Virus record (IMG/VR): IMGVR_UViG_3300025070_000256
Location: 1-22,468 of that record
Direction: 5' to 3' (one strand)
DNA from: a virus
Length of the DNA: 22,468 bases
The notes beneath the pieces were generated by a model, which searched no databases, was not told where the DNA came from, and was given only the letters and a program-made list of their open reading frames with translations. This document shows, in pieces, positions 1-9,566 of this stretch. The position numbers and the translations under genes are program-made. Each line of letters opens with the position of its first letter. Position 1 is the stretch's first letter.

Positions 1-4
1 TCAT
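1..4 (-). CDS. Start codon of next late gene (probable major capsid protein), cut by window edge
   Basis: An ATG on the minus strand (positions 4 to 2) follows 43 nt after the stop of the protease/scaffold gene, behind an A/T-only stretch typical of Bacteroidota start regions. Only one codon is inside the window, so the product cannot be read. In HK97-type phages the gene after the protease/scaffold is normally the major capsid protein; that is the only basis for the name. Confidence 0.35.
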
Positions 5-47
5 TTTATTTTAATTTAAGAGGATTCGTTTAATTAATTTACAATAA

Positions 48-1100
48 TTACTTGCGGTTAAAGAAGTTGTTAATCATATCTACCTTTTCAGAAGTGATAC
101 CATTAAAAACTACTGTCTTGTCTTCTACCGTTTCAGCAACTTCTTCAGCCTTTTGTTCAGCAGCAAATTGCTCCTCAACTTCAGCTTCGTTAGCTTCTTC
201 TTCAGCAGTAAATTCTTCAGAGACTTCCTCGGCAACTTCTTCAGTAGCTTCGTACTTGTCATCCTTCATTTCTTCTTTCTCTTCCTCCTCTTTGTGTTCG
301 GGAGTATGAGCCATTTCTTCTTCATCTTCTTCTACAGCAGCGTTCTCTTCTTGAGACTCACCCATAGACGAGATGTGCTTTTGAATCATTTCAATGGCTT
401 CCTTCAAATCAGAAACACCAGCAAACTTATCTTCAAAAGATGTCACAGCTTCAAGGAGCGAGTTATTCTCGTTCTCCAAAGCTTCAATTCTTGCTTCGTA
501 CTTGTTAGTCATCGTCTCAAATTGAGCCTCCAACTTACCAAGTTCTTTGCCAAAACTAAATTCGTTCATTTGTTCTTCGTTATTAATTGTTGGTTTAATA
601 TCTGCCTTAATCTCAATAGAGAAACCATTTATCTCTCCATTTTCAATTGCAGTAAATAATTCGTCAGACTCAATCTTTGCCTTCACGAATACGGTTCCGT
701 TTGGTAGCTTGTAACCATAGTCTACAGACTTATCGTTATCACTCTCTTTAGTCCAAACTTCAAGCATCACTACATCGTCAGTATCGTTCTGATGGTTAAT
801 GCCAAATGCGTTAAATAACCCTTCCTTAGAATACTTGTACATAATCTCTTGGATTGTCTCCGCAGTGAAGCGTACATAGTAATATCCCATCTCGGTGGAG
901 AAGCGTAGGATTTCCTTGTTAGGAATCATAATCGGGCCTACAACCTCTTTCTTCTTTTCATCAGCAAACATCTGTACCTTCTCTACTTCATTGAAGTGGA
1001 TGAAGTCCTCCTCAATAGCGGGCTTGTCTACAAGAGAAATCTTATACATCCCTTGAGCGATGTCATCTAATGTTATATCAAATAATGGTAAGTTATCCAT
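48..1100 (-). CDS. XkdF/S78-like prohead protease fused to scaffold-like coiled coil
   Basis: This 350-residue protein probably cleaves head proteins during capsid maturation and also acts as scaffold. Residues 54-166 match the XkdF-like phage serine protease pattern: VVGPIMIPNKEILR, then YYVRFTAETI, a histidine at 103 (GINHQND), EVW at 114-116, and INGFSIE with serine 161. His103 and Ser161 are the likely catalytic residues. A coiled coil follows (about 183-265), then a long Glu-rich tail (about 268-335), as in capsid scaffolds. The ATG at 1100 is preferred because it overlaps the upstream stop (ATGGATAA) and starts the family-like sequence MDNLPLFDI; an in-frame ATG lies 17 codons upstream. 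The family call is by eye from remembered conserved motifs. Confidence 0.75.
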   Translation of the reverse strand: MDNLPLFDITLDDIAQGMYKISLVDKPAIEEDFIHFNEVEKVQMFADEKKKEVVGPIMIPNKEILRFSTEMGYYYVRFTAETIQEIMYKYSKEGLFNAFGINHQNDTDDVVMLEVWTKESDNDKSVDYGYKLPNGTVFVKAKIESDELFTAIENGEINGFSIEIKADIKPTINNEEQMNEFSFGKELGKLEAQFETMTNKYEARIEALENENNSLLEAVTSFEDKFAGVSDLKEAIEMIQKHISSMGESQEENAAVEEDEEEMAHTPEHKEEEEKEEMKDDKYEATEEVAEEVSEEFTAEEEANEAEVEEQFAAEQKAEEVAETVEDKTVVFNGITSEKVDMINNFFNRK

Positions 1101-1869
1101 TCTTCTTTGCTTTTTTATGCCACTTTGGTAGCAGGTCATTATCTTGTACATACTTTGGGTTAGACGGTCTTCCGTTCTTAACCAAGTACATAAATGCGTT
1201 TAGTCGGGCAAGTCCCCATTGTGTAGCACTTGTAACCTTTGGTGAGTGTCCTGTATTGAAGGCACCCATACCACGAAGCACAACACGCTTTGCGGCTCCC
1301 ATACCTACCTTCTTATCGGGGTACTTCTCGTTATAAGCGTCTACCTTAGTCTTTATAGACTTAAGAACTTTTGCAGATAGCTTTCCACCTTTTCCAACAC
1401 CTTTAGGATTCTTGTTAGGAGTATCGCTCTTAGGTGCTTTGGGAGATTTCTTAATGCTTCCATCCTTGCCTTGTGTAGCGTAATCATCCTTTTTCTTACG
1501 ATTACCATACGGGAGGTCAGCCACATCAGCACTTGCCTTAACTGTTCCGTTTCGTATGCTTTCAGCTTTTCTAATTGCCCAGTTAACACCGCTCGTTCCT
1601 CCCCAACCAAGCCAAGCAACATAGCCTCTATCTTTCCAAGGCGTGTCCTTATACTTAGGGTCAATCGCAGCATTCTTTCTATGGCGATTAAAAGCAGCCA
1701 TTCTCGCAATAGTTTCATACGATAGTTTTCTTTTTGATGCTAATTGGTTTGCACGGGTCCAGCCCACAGAGGTCATTCCCTTAACTTCTTTTCCGTACTT
1801 CTTCTTCCACTCAAGAACTTTCTTGGCGTTGTTAGTAGCAGATTGTGGGTAGTCGTTGTATGTAGCCAT
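1093..1869 (-). CDS. Conserved two-domain phage protein of unknown function
   Basis: A 258-residue basic protein. The N-terminal part (about 1-105) has a pattern I remember from many phage proteins: YPQSATNNAKKVLEWK, VGWTRANQLA, ETIARMAAFNRHRKN and then Trp/Gly-rich YVAWLGWGGTSGVNWAI. A Lys-rich linker (about 115-160) leads to a C-terminal part (about 165-250) with RVVLRGMGAFNTGHSP, QWGLARLNAFMYLVKNG and DNDLLP, which resembles another phage domain of unknown function (possibly DUF5824). Neither domain has an activity I can name. The gene lies between a tail gene and the head protease. The ATG at 1869 is chosen over a TTG one codon earlier. Its stop overlaps the protease start. Confidence 0.75.
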   Translation of the reverse strand: MATYNDYPQSATNNAKKVLEWKKKYGKEVKGMTSVGWTRANQLASKRKLSYETIARMAAFNRHRKNAAIDPKYKDTPWKDRGYVAWLGWGGTSGVNWAIRKAESIRNGTVKASADVADLPYGNRKKKDDYATQGKDGSIKKSPKAPKSDTPNKNPKGVGKGGKLSAKVLKSIKTKVDAYNEKYPDKKVGMGAAKRVVLRGMGAFNTGHSPKVTSATQWGLARLNAFMYLVKNGRPSNPKYVQDNDLLPKWHKKAKKNG

Positions 1870-1884
1870 CAAATTAATTTACAA

Positions 1885-4626
1885 TTATTGTAGTATCCCT
1901 TCTATAGTGAGGTATGCGTAGTCATCAAAGACTTGGCCCTTCGCACTCTTAACAAGTATATTGTTTTGAGTAAATCTTGTAGCCTCAAGTGTTTGTAAGA
2001 AGAAGTCTAATGAAGCTAATTGAACTGTGGGGACAACCATATCAAACTCTATTCGGGGATTTTGGCTTTGTAATATTTTCTCTGATGTTTGGAATAGACG
2101 AGTATAACTCTGTGTCGTATTACCATCTAAATCCTCAAACATAAGGTTCCATCCAGCCGTGTTGAAGTGAAATAATCTTCCGTTAAATATATGCTGACCA
2201 CCTATATTTGTGCTTAAAGGAGACAAGTCTATATTTGAGAATATAATTTGGCTTTCTGTTTTCATATCACTGTCTTGATAAAAACCTTCAAGCGTAGAGT
2301 AAGGAACGAGCATATTCGTTTTGTACAAAGGCTTGTCAAGATAAGCGAACCTTAATCCAACATCCTTGTTTGGAGTGAAAATATTCTCAGTAAAACCTAA
2401 TTGAGCTGCGCTAAATGTTTCATAGTTTGTCAGCTCGTTGTATTCTCCCGATTCCTCACCACATACAGACTTGTAGTATATAGAAGAGTTTAAATTTATT
2501 TTTAACTCAGCGATACCTTCTGTATTAACATTTTGAGTAGTTGAGCCAATTGTTATATCATCATTATCTAAGTCATCAAAATACAGGTTGTAATTCTTGT
2601 TGTTTATGTTAAGCGTCTTAGCCTTGTCTCCACCATTGGTTATCTTAACTGATTTCAAATCATCAACAAGAGAATTAATATCTTGATTACCATCTCTAAC
2701 TATAGATAATGGGTCTACTCTTAAAATATTGACACCATTAGAAAACTCGTAAAACAATCCACAGTCAAACCTTTTGAGTACAGCGGGTAAGATATCAGAT
2801 ACGGTTAGCGGAGACGTTTGATTAACTGAATCCTCTATAGAAAACTCGTCATCAGTCTTATATATAAATGTATCTGCGTTAGAGCGGAAATTTACATTTA
2901 GTAATGCATAATCACCAATTCCATCTGGAGTACCTATTCTTGTGATGGCTTTCTTGATGTCTCCTACACCAAATACTTCGGGAGGAGTTATCCCAAACTC
3001 TCTCCACCAAACTCCTGTAAAAAAATAAGCACCAACATATTCTATTTTAAGATTGCCATCTAAGGGTTCAAGAAAGTAATTGATACTGTACTCACTACCA
3101 CTGTCAACAAATATTTCTTGACCCGAAGGGAAGTTCACATCAATATCTGGGAAATCTATTTTATCAGCCCAAGTTGCACCATTATCTATAATCGCAACGT
3201 CTACGGGATTACTTGCTCCAGTATTACATTTTCTGTATTGTGGTTCTGATTGCTGATAATTACCTTTTTCAGAATATCCTTGGCTAACCGTGGCACCTGT
3301 TGTATCAAGTACAATGTCATCCCCATTTGAATCCTGTAATGGTATCTTTTTTTTCATCGTTCCATCAGCATAGATACCAACATACAACTTGAAAGTCATA
3401 GTTGTGTCGGGGTCCGAAAGTATTATATCTTTAACCATCTTATCTCGCTGGATAACAGGTATCTCGTACTGCAAGTCTCTTATGGTAACGCTTGATGATG
3501 GAAGGGTAATGTCTGCATTGAAAGAAACTTTAGGACAAAAGAATCCTCTTATCCCATCTTCGTCTATTCCGTTAGTAAAATCGTAAGGATAAAAACCCAT
3601 TTGTTTTTCAGCACCCCACTGCTGAACAGTGTATATAGGGTCGGCATCATTTATGGTACCGTAGTTACCAGCGGTTTCCATACTGCCCCACCAATCAGTG
3701 TGTATCTCCATTGCTGTTCCATCTATCTCAATACAGCTATCTAAGTTGGTGTTAGTCCCTGCCCAAGCGGGTGACTGGCGTAAAGAAAATCTTCTTACGT
3801 TCACGTCCTGCTTTGCAAGTAATTGTGATGGAACAACCATATGTAGTTTCTCTGCTTGAAAATCGGGGAATGCAGGATTGGTTGCATACTGACCTAATCC
3901 AAACAGCTTTGATTCTACACTAACAGGAAACGATGCCGTGTTAAGGTAGAGGCCTATATATTCTAAAAACTTTGAAACAGAGAACACAGGCATAATACCT
4001 GTTCTCTTTAATCCAGGACCATACTCTAAAAACTGCCTTGCTGCGTATCCAAACTTCCCATCCACATCATTACAAAAATCAACATAAGGAAAGGATATTG
4101 GCCTTGTGTAGTCTGGATTTTGTCCTATTACCCCTGCCTCACCACCGTTAGATGTGGTTTGTAAGAACTGAGCAAAGGTGTGTCTGTTTCTGTAGTAGGA
4201 GTTTGTCTCACCGTATAGTGTGCCTAACTTAATATCTTTCATACCCGAAAGGTACTTTGATAAAAAGTCTTTTAGGTCAACCTCTACATAGGACTCAGAG
4301 GAGTTGTATTCAAAAGAAACTACGTTTAATATTCCCGATATCTCTGTATTTGAAGAAGACCCGTAAACAGTAATCTTAAAGTAGAAATCATCTTTTGGAA
4401 AATCAGTGCTTAAAGAAGTAAAAGGGTCAAAATCAAATACATCAGAACCTTTGTTTCTATTCGTTAAGGGTATTCTAATCTTTGTAAAGAATGGAAGTCT
4501 TACCTTGTCAATTTCTAAACTATCATAGAAATCTAAATCATAGTCAAGCTGTTGCTCGGGAAACAGGTCTACATTGTAATAACTATTGGCTGTATTATCA
4601 CGGCTAAGCTGTAAAGTAAAATCCAT
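1885..4626 (-). CDS. Large tail structural protein (possible tail hub / tip protein)
   Basis: A 913-residue protein rich in Asn, Ser, Thr, Asp and aromatic residues, with no membrane segment, as expected for a beta-rich virion protein. The N-terminus (YYNVDLFPEQQLDYDLDF, then LPFFTKIRIPLTNRN) recalls Bacteroidota phage tail proteins that begin with a short beta domain followed by an 'F.K...IP.T.N' segment. It lies downstream of the tape measure and one small gene, where siphoviruses keep distal tail and hub/receptor-binding genes, so a tail-tip role fits. It starts one base after the stop of the 185-residue gene (TAG T ATG). No enzymatic motif was recognised. The structural role is well supported by context, the exact role is not. 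Confidence 0.6.
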   Translation of the reverse strand: MDFTLQLSRDNTANSYYNVDLFPEQQLDYDLDFYDSLEIDKVRLPFFTKIRIPLTNRNKGSDVFDFDPFTSLSTDFPKDDFYFKITVYGSSSNTEISGILNVVSFEYNSSESYVEVDLKDFLSKYLSGMKDIKLGTLYGETNSYYRNRHTFAQFLQTTSNGGEAGVIGQNPDYTRPISFPYVDFCNDVDGKFGYAARQFLEYGPGLKRTGIMPVFSVSKFLEYIGLYLNTASFPVSVESKLFGLGQYATNPAFPDFQAEKLHMVVPSQLLAKQDVNVRRFSLRQSPAWAGTNTNLDSCIEIDGTAMEIHTDWWGSMETAGNYGTINDADPIYTVQQWGAEKQMGFYPYDFTNGIDEDGIRGFFCPKVSFNADITLPSSSVTIRDLQYEIPVIQRDKMVKDIILSDPDTTMTFKLYVGIYADGTMKKKIPLQDSNGDDIVLDTTGATVSQGYSEKGNYQQSEPQYRKCNTGASNPVDVAIIDNGATWADKIDFPDIDVNFPSGQEIFVDSGSEYSINYFLEPLDGNLKIEYVGAYFFTGVWWREFGITPPEVFGVGDIKKAITRIGTPDGIGDYALLNVNFRSNADTFIYKTDDEFSIEDSVNQTSPLTVSDILPAVLKRFDCGLFYEFSNGVNILRVDPLSIVRDGNQDINSLVDDLKSVKITNGGDKAKTLNINNKNYNLYFDDLDNDDITIGSTTQNVNTEGIAELKINLNSSIYYKSVCGEESGEYNELTNYETFSAAQLGFTENIFTPNKDVGLRFAYLDKPLYKTNMLVPYSTLEGFYQDSDMKTESQIIFSNIDLSPLSTNIGGQHIFNGRLFHFNTAGWNLMFEDLDGNTTQSYTRLFQTSEKILQSQNPRIEFDMVVPTVQLASLDFFLQTLEATRFTQNNILVKSAKGQVFDDYAYLTIEGILQ

Positions 4627-4627
4627 A

Positions 4628-5185
4628 CTATCGTGTTGCGATATTAAATTCTAAAGAAGACCTAAACTTGTTGTTCAGTGTGTCTAATGACTTTTCTGAA
4701 AGACCAACTCCATAAGCCAGTGTATCACAGAAGTCAACAAAAACTACATCTTTAGAAGTAATTATCACATCCGAGGCTCCAAAATATCCTATTCTTTTTT
4801 CGGGTATAATTAAAGAGTAAGATATATTTGAATTGTATTGAGTATAGGCTTTGGAGTACATACCGTTCTGAACATCTACAGCTATGCGATAAACGTCAGC
4901 AGTATGCACTGTATTGGTATTATACACTCTTATCTCGCTATTAAAAGTTGATAGGGAGACAGGATATATTTTTTCATCAAACTCAAAAGTAGCACCACCA
5001 ACATTATCTGTGCATATTGCATAAACAGATTTTTCGTATCCATCAGTATACACAATTCTTACAACTTCCTTTAAATTAAAGTTTCCCGAAGAGGTTGCCT
5101 CTCTTAGCGTGTTAGGTGCTATAAGGTTTAAAGAAACATTGCTAAAAATAGTTCCTATGCCTTGTTGAAATATTAAATCAGCCAT
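4628..5185 (-). CDS. Probable tail protein downstream of the tape measure (Dit position)
   Basis: A 185-residue protein of unknown family. It is rich in beta-branched and polar residues (for example IRVYNTNTVHTADVYRIAVDV and YSLIIPEKRIGYFG), suggesting a mostly beta fold, with no signal peptide or membrane helix. Its start overlaps the tape measure stop by one base (TAATG), and the large tail gene begins one base after its own stop, so the three genes are translationally linked. The position immediately after the tape measure is that of the distal tail protein in many siphophages. That is positional inference only, since no sequence signature of Dit was recognised. Confidence 0.55.
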   Translation of the reverse strand: MADLIFQQGIGTIFSNVSLNLIAPNTLREATSSGNFNLKEVVRIVYTDGYEKSVYAICTDNVGGATFEFDEKIYPVSLSTFNSEIRVYNTNTVHTADVYRIAVDVQNGMYSKAYTQYNSNISYSLIIPEKRIGYFGASDVIITSKDVVFVDFCDTLAYGVGLSEKSLDTLNNKFRSSLEFNIATR

Positions 5186-8100
5186 TATATTCTGTCGTTT
5201 CTATCTCTGATTTTACGTTCTGTATTATTACTATTCAAGTCCTTGTCAGCTACATAGGCTCTCACAGGTTTACTGCTGTTATTTGCAGACATAGCTGTGT
5301 TCATAGCTATCTCCTCAAGGTAATCTACACTCGCCAGACCTGTTACTGCTCCGACAACCCCCCCTACAGCAAATTTAGTTTGTCTGTTTCTACTTGCGTT
5401 TAAGCCTGTGTTGTTTATTTTGTCAAGTAAATCCCTGTGCATTGAAGTAGCACGCTTATTAATAATGTACTCCCCACCTTCCATCTCGTATCCACCTCTA
5501 CCTTGTACAGAGAAGGGAACACCGCCTTCAGCGTGCGATGGCCCGTTTACAACACCACCATCAGCAAATTTTTTATCAAAATATTTCCTGCTATTAATCG
5601 CACCTATCTGAGCAGTAGACTGAGCTAATGCAATACCCGCACCAATAGAACCAACTATAGCCGCTGTTACAGGCTCGTAGTTTTGAAACGCCTGTAGATA
5701 AGACTGAGCGGCAGCCTCAACACCATCTAAAGCAGCATCATTTCTGTCTTGTTTCTTCTCAGCATTAAACAACTCTTTTGCTATAGCGTTCTCTTCAGCT
5801 ACTTGAATTTTACGAAGGTCTTTTTGTTTCTTTCTAAACTGAGACTCTGTAATTAACTGATTGTTAAGCTGAGACTTTAATATCTCGTCTTCAATCTCAT
5901 ACCTGTTTTTAACTTCCTCCATATCTTGAGCAAGTCTGTTCTTAGTATTCTCTAAAGCAACATCATTAAAAGCACCCAGAGACTCTCCTAATGCGTTAAC
6001 AGCATCCATAGCTATATCGGCCCAAGCAGTTTCCTTGAACTCCTTTGTAAAGTCCTCCCAATCCTTCTTGCTTTTCTCCGTGGAGTTTGACACGGTAATA
6101 GAAAGAGCATCAAAGTTAATTAACATATCATCAAGAAATTTATTAACTTCTTGAGAAGTACCTGCGAATGTTCTGAAAGTTTCTATCGTTTCTATGAACC
6201 TGTTTCTAAGTTCAGCTACAGCTCGCTCATAACCTTCTTGACTCAGAGTGCCATCTTCTTGAGCTTTTTTCAAATCTCTTAGCTCGGAAGAGTAATTATC
6301 AAATGCCTTGCTTACGTCATTTATTACCTCGCTTCCTAAAACCTCTGATAATTTTTCATTAGCTTTTACTGCGTTCTCAACTAAATCTATGTTTTCTTCG
6401 TAAACAGGAACTAATCCTGCAATTGTTTTAGCATTATCCCTGTAAGCTTCAGACACTGCTGCTGCTCGTTTAGCTTCTATGTCAGCCTCTTGTTGAGCAG
6501 TCTCCGCTACTGCGGTTTGCTGTTTAGCCCTTTCATTTATAGATTTAACTAAGTTAGCAGTGGACTCGTTCTCAATTTTTATTTTTTCTTTTATATTTTC
6601 TTTTTCTTCCCTTATGGCTTTTTTTCTCTCGCTCTCTCTTTTTCTATTAAGGTCGTCTTCACTAAAAGAAATATTGGTTAATTGGTCTAAGTACCCTTGT
6701 AACGCACCTACTAAACCTTTGTACTTTATTATCTCATCTTCAGTTACCTCTACCATTTCAGACCTTATACCAAATGCATCAGTCTGTGTTCTTACACCTG
6801 TGTTAATTATTGCATTGTATTCAGATATCTGAGAATTAATTCTTTCGGCAGTAATGTCTACTTCATCATTAACATTTATTTGGTCCTCAAAAGCCTGTGT
6901 CAACCTTCTTACCGATTCTTCGTATTCATCAGTAGCTATAGTTTGACCTTCTGTTATCAATGTTTGCTTTTTACTTTCTTCTGCTACCTCTTCTAATTTT
7001 AACCTAAATCCATCTACCTTTTGAACTTGCGCTAATGCAGCATCACCTATTTTTGAGAATCCGTCTGGGAGATAGTCTAAAAAAGATGTCTCCGTTCTAT
7101 TTAGTGCCTCTAAAGATTGTTGATATTCTTCTTGAGATACACCTAATAATTCAAGAGATTTATTTAGAGAACCCGCTCCTTTTTCAACTTCTTTTGCACC
7201 AGCATTAAAGGCTTCAAAACCAACTTCATTAATAGCTTGAAAGCCTCTTGCTGTTTTACCCGCTGCTGGGAAAAACGCATCTAACACAGAAAGAAGTATG
7301 TCACTGTTTGCTATTGACTCTCCTATGTTTATTTGAAATTCTATGAATGCTGCGTTAAGAAGTTTCATTTGACCAGCGAAATTATCAATATCCTTCGCAG
7401 CAGATTGCAAAGCTCTTCCTTGTTCATAATACTTTTCATTGCCTTTGTCTATAGCATCAATGTTTTTCAACAATGTGATAAGCTGTGCTGCATTACGCTT
7501 ACCTACTAAATCAACTGCTTCAGATAAAGATATGTTTTGCTTTGCTAACGAGTTTAAAGAAGCCTCTACGTCTGCACTCGTCTTCCCAAGCTCAGTGAAT
7601 ATACCACGAAGACCTGTACCAACACGAGATGCTGTAAATCCATTGTCAGCAAGAACAGCCATAGCACCTGCTGTTTGTTCAATTGTCAATCCTAAGTTTT
7701 TAGCTATTGGACCTACATACTGAATTGCCGTGCCAAAACTATCAAAAGATAAAGCACTGTTGTTTATAGATGTTACAAGTACATCGCCAACAAACCCTGC
7801 TTGTTCAATGAGTAAGTCAAACTGATTTATTACTTTACCTGTTTGTTGTGCTACAGCATCAAGTGGTGCGCCAAGGGCTTGAGCTGTAAACGCAATTGCC
7901 TGTGTAGAAGCAACGACATCTTCTGCGGTAAAACCAAGTTTTGAAAGCTCTGTTTGCAATCCTACAATTTCTATTGCTGTAAACTTTGTTGAACCAGCTA
8001 CGCTTAGTGCATTCTTTCCAAGAACCTCCACTTCCTCTGATGTAGCACCTGCTACTGCACCAAGGCTGGCAAGTGCCTTTTCAAAAGCGATTGATTGTTT

Positions 8101-8445
8101 TACAGAGCCAATGGTTAATTCGGTGAATATTCTTTGAGTTGCATTAAGAGCTTTGTAAGCTAATCCATACCGAGCTAATGTGCCTATGGCTGTTTTCAGT
8201 TTTCCGAAAAAGCCTTTGTTAGTTTTGTCTAATTTAGATGTTATCTTATTAGCATTTTCTAACTCTTTGTTAATTTCCTCGTGCTTTTTTCTGTACTGAG
8301 GCATTAACTTATTTACCTTTTCGTACTGCTCTTTAAGCTTTTTTAATTCTTTAGCCTGTTGTTTAGTAGCTTCACCATTCTTGTTTATTTCTTTACTAAG
8401 AGATAAAATCGCTTCTTGAAGCAGTGTTACTTTATTTACACCCAT
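5185..8445 (-). CDS. Phage tail tape measure protein (TP901-like)
   Basis: This 1086-residue protein sets tail length and fills the tail tube. Residues about 5-75 form a Lys/Glu-rich coiled coil. Residues about 110-330 carry the TP901-type core: FEKALASLGAVAGATSEEVE, KFTAIEIVGLQTELSKLGF, ATQAIAFTAQALGAPLDAVA and ADNGFTASRVGTGLRGIFTELG. More coiled coil follows, then a hydrophobic segment (about 923-950), and the Gly-rich C-terminal motif common in tape measures (ADGGVVNGPSHAEGGVPF, about 958-975) followed by GGEYIINKRAT. By the known rule of roughly 1.5 angstrom per residue, it predicts a tail near 160 nm. The gene begins one base after the upstream stop. Confidence 0.93.
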   Translation of the reverse strand: MGVNKVTLLQEAILSLSKEINKNGEATKQQAKELKKLKEQYEKVNKLMPQYRKKHEEINKELENANKITSKLDKTNKGFFGKLKTAIGTLARYGLAYKALNATQRIFTELTIGSVKQSIAFEKALASLGAVAGATSEEVEVLGKNALSVAGSTKFTAIEIVGLQTELSKLGFTAEDVVASTQAIAFTAQALGAPLDAVAQQTGKVINQFDLLIEQAGFVGDVLVTSINNSALSFDSFGTAIQYVGPIAKNLGLTIEQTAGAMAVLADNGFTASRVGTGLRGIFTELGKTSADVEASLNSLAKQNISLSEAVDLVGKRNAAQLITLLKNIDAIDKGNEKYYEQGRALQSAAKDIDNFAGQMKLLNAAFIEFQINIGESIANSDILLSVLDAFFPAAGKTARGFQAINEVGFEAFNAGAKEVEKGAGSLNKSLELLGVSQEEYQQSLEALNRTETSFLDYLPDGFSKIGDAALAQVQKVDGFRLKLEEVAEESKKQTLITEGQTIATDEYEESVRRLTQAFEDQINVNDEVDITAERINSQISEYNAIINTGVRTQTDAFGIRSEMVEVTEDEIIKYKGLVGALQGYLDQLTNISFSEDDLNRKRESERKKAIREEKENIKEKIKIENESTANLVKSINERAKQQTAVAETAQQEADIEAKRAAAVSEAYRDNAKTIAGLVPVYEENIDLVENAVKANEKLSEVLGSEVINDVSKAFDNYSSELRDLKKAQEDGTLSQEGYERAVAELRNRFIETIETFRTFAGTSQEVNKFLDDMLINFDALSITVSNSTEKSKKDWEDFTKEFKETAWADIAMDAVNALGESLGAFNDVALENTKNRLAQDMEEVKNRYEIEDEILKSQLNNQLITESQFRKKQKDLRKIQVAEENAIAKELFNAEKKQDRNDAALDGVEAAAQSYLQAFQNYEPVTAAIVGSIGAGIALAQSTAQIGAINSRKYFDKKFADGGVVNGPSHAEGGVPFSVQGRGGYEMEGGEYIINKRATSMHRDLLDKINNTGLNASRNRQTKFAVGGVVGAVTGLASVDYLEEIAMNTAMSANNSSKPVRAYVADKDLNSNNTERKIRDRNDRI

Positions 8446-8446
8446 T

Positions 8447-9109
8447 TTATAATATATTTCCTATTACATCATTTTGTATGTCCACAAAAGTAGTTCCATA
8501 CAAATCAATCAATCTGTTTGTTATCTTTATTTGCGCTCTTGATAAAGAAGCGTCTACACCTGTACTCTTATCTTCAAAAGGACTTAGGAAATCTTTTTTA
8601 AGAATACCATTCCTACTTATCCCCCTTGCTATGATATAAGCTACGGACTTTCTTTCCCAATCTCTTTTAGCTTCTTTTTCTATGCCGTTCCTTGTTATTG
8701 TGAAACTCTTCCCTCTTGATTGCTTTACCTTAATCCACTCTGCAATCCTATCTATATTAGGGAACCACTTTTTATCTGGGCTGTTCTTTGTTAAGTAAAC
8801 ATACTTTTCTTCAGCCAACCCGTATCTCAATCTTACAGCTATCTCTGTTGCCACAGGTGTTCCATTAGGTCCAATCTTAGCGGTCCTTACAACTACGCCT
8901 CCCCTTTCAACAAGAAACTTATCATCCCTTGATGGAAGTATACTACCTGTTAACTGAGGATTTGAAAGCTCTCCTGTTGCGACAAGACCTTGTGACTTTA
9001 TCTTTTGCACTACCTTCTTGATAATAGCAGACTTACGGAACTCCTTTGCTACGGCAGCAACAACGATTACCTTAATAAAATTCTTATATTGCCCCTCGCT
9101 AAAAGCCAT
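8447..9109 (-). CDS. Putative tail-completion / head-tail joining protein
   Basis: A 220-residue basic protein. It opens with a helical Lys-rich N-terminus, has a beta-rich middle (ERGGVVVRTAKIG, TEIAVRLRYGLAEEKYVYLTKN), a conserved-looking WFPNIDRIAEWIKVKQSRG, and ends with a helical tail. The RYG..E..Y pattern and the following Pro/Trp segment recall HK97 gp10-like tail-completion proteins, which are normally encoded just before the tail terminator or tube genes. The gene abuts the upstream stop (TAG then ATG) and is followed one base after its stop by the tape measure. The structural role is supported by context; the precise family is not secure. Confidence 0.5.
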   Translation of the reverse strand: MAFSEGQYKNFIKVIVVAAVAKEFRKSAIIKKVVQKIKSQGLVATGELSNPQLTGSILPSRDDKFLVERGGVVVRTAKIGPNGTPVATEIAVRLRYGLAEEKYVYLTKNSPDKKWFPNIDRIAEWIKVKQSRGKSFTITRNGIEKEAKRDWERKSVAYIIARGISRNGILKKDFLSPFEDKSTGVDASLSRAQIKITNRLIDLYGTTFVDIQNDVIGNIL

Positions 9110-9550
9110 CTATGCTTCGTCTATGCCCCTTGTGTACGGCTTGCGTGAAAGAACAATATCAAAGTCAGAGAACGCTGTGGTTACATTGTAATCTTCAAGC
9201 GGTGTGTTTAAAAGTTCAACCTCGTCAAAGTTTACATCTCTACCCAACTGCATAAGCTTATCCTGCAATTGACCTATGATAAATATATTTTCCTCTATGG
9301 ATTGTATTGATGCAAGGCTATCGTCCTTTATTGTTTTATCTAAAACTAAAACCGAAAAAGAAAGCGTGTACACTGGTGAATTTAAATCTCTTGATAGATT
9401 AGAAGAACTCGGTATCAATACGAGTGTCCTATAATCAAAATCGTATTGCTGTAGGTCATCCTCCGATGCCGCAAATATAAACTCGTTGACCATAAGATGC
9501 CCATTAGCAAAGGACTTAATCTCATTATAAAGGTCTGTTAGGTTGTTCAT
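9110..9550 (-). CDS. Putative tail terminator / minor connector protein
   Basis: A 146-residue acidic protein. It has the outline of small phage joining proteins: an N-terminal helix (NNLTDLYNEIKSFAN), a strand with VNEFIFA, a loop, then YTLSFSVLVLDKTIKDD followed by a helix ending in LQDKLMQLGRD. Tail terminator-like proteins of Bacteroidota phages often show this '...SFDILV.D....' strand. The ATG at 9550 is preferred over one 21 codons upstream, because the longer form would run back into the previous gene and because AAAGAAAG lies 6 nt before this ATG. A 16-nt gap separates it from the previous stop and holds a copy of the TTAATTTACAAT element. The function is inferred. Confidence 0.5.
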   Translation of the reverse strand: MNNLTDLYNEIKSFANGHLMVNEFIFAASEDDLQQYDFDYRTLVLIPSSSNLSRDLNSPVYTLSFSVLVLDKTIKDDSLASIQSIEENIFIIGQLQDKLMQLGRDVNFDEVELLNTPLEDYNVTTAFSDFDIVLSRKPYTRGIDEA

Positions 9551-9566
9551 ATTGTCTTTCTTTAAT

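Noticed and set aside
52-659. Ser/Phe-rich plus-strand ORFs
   Set aside because: They are the complement of the Glu-rich protease/scaffold gene. The low-complexity Ser and Phe arise from GAA/GAG codons read backwards.
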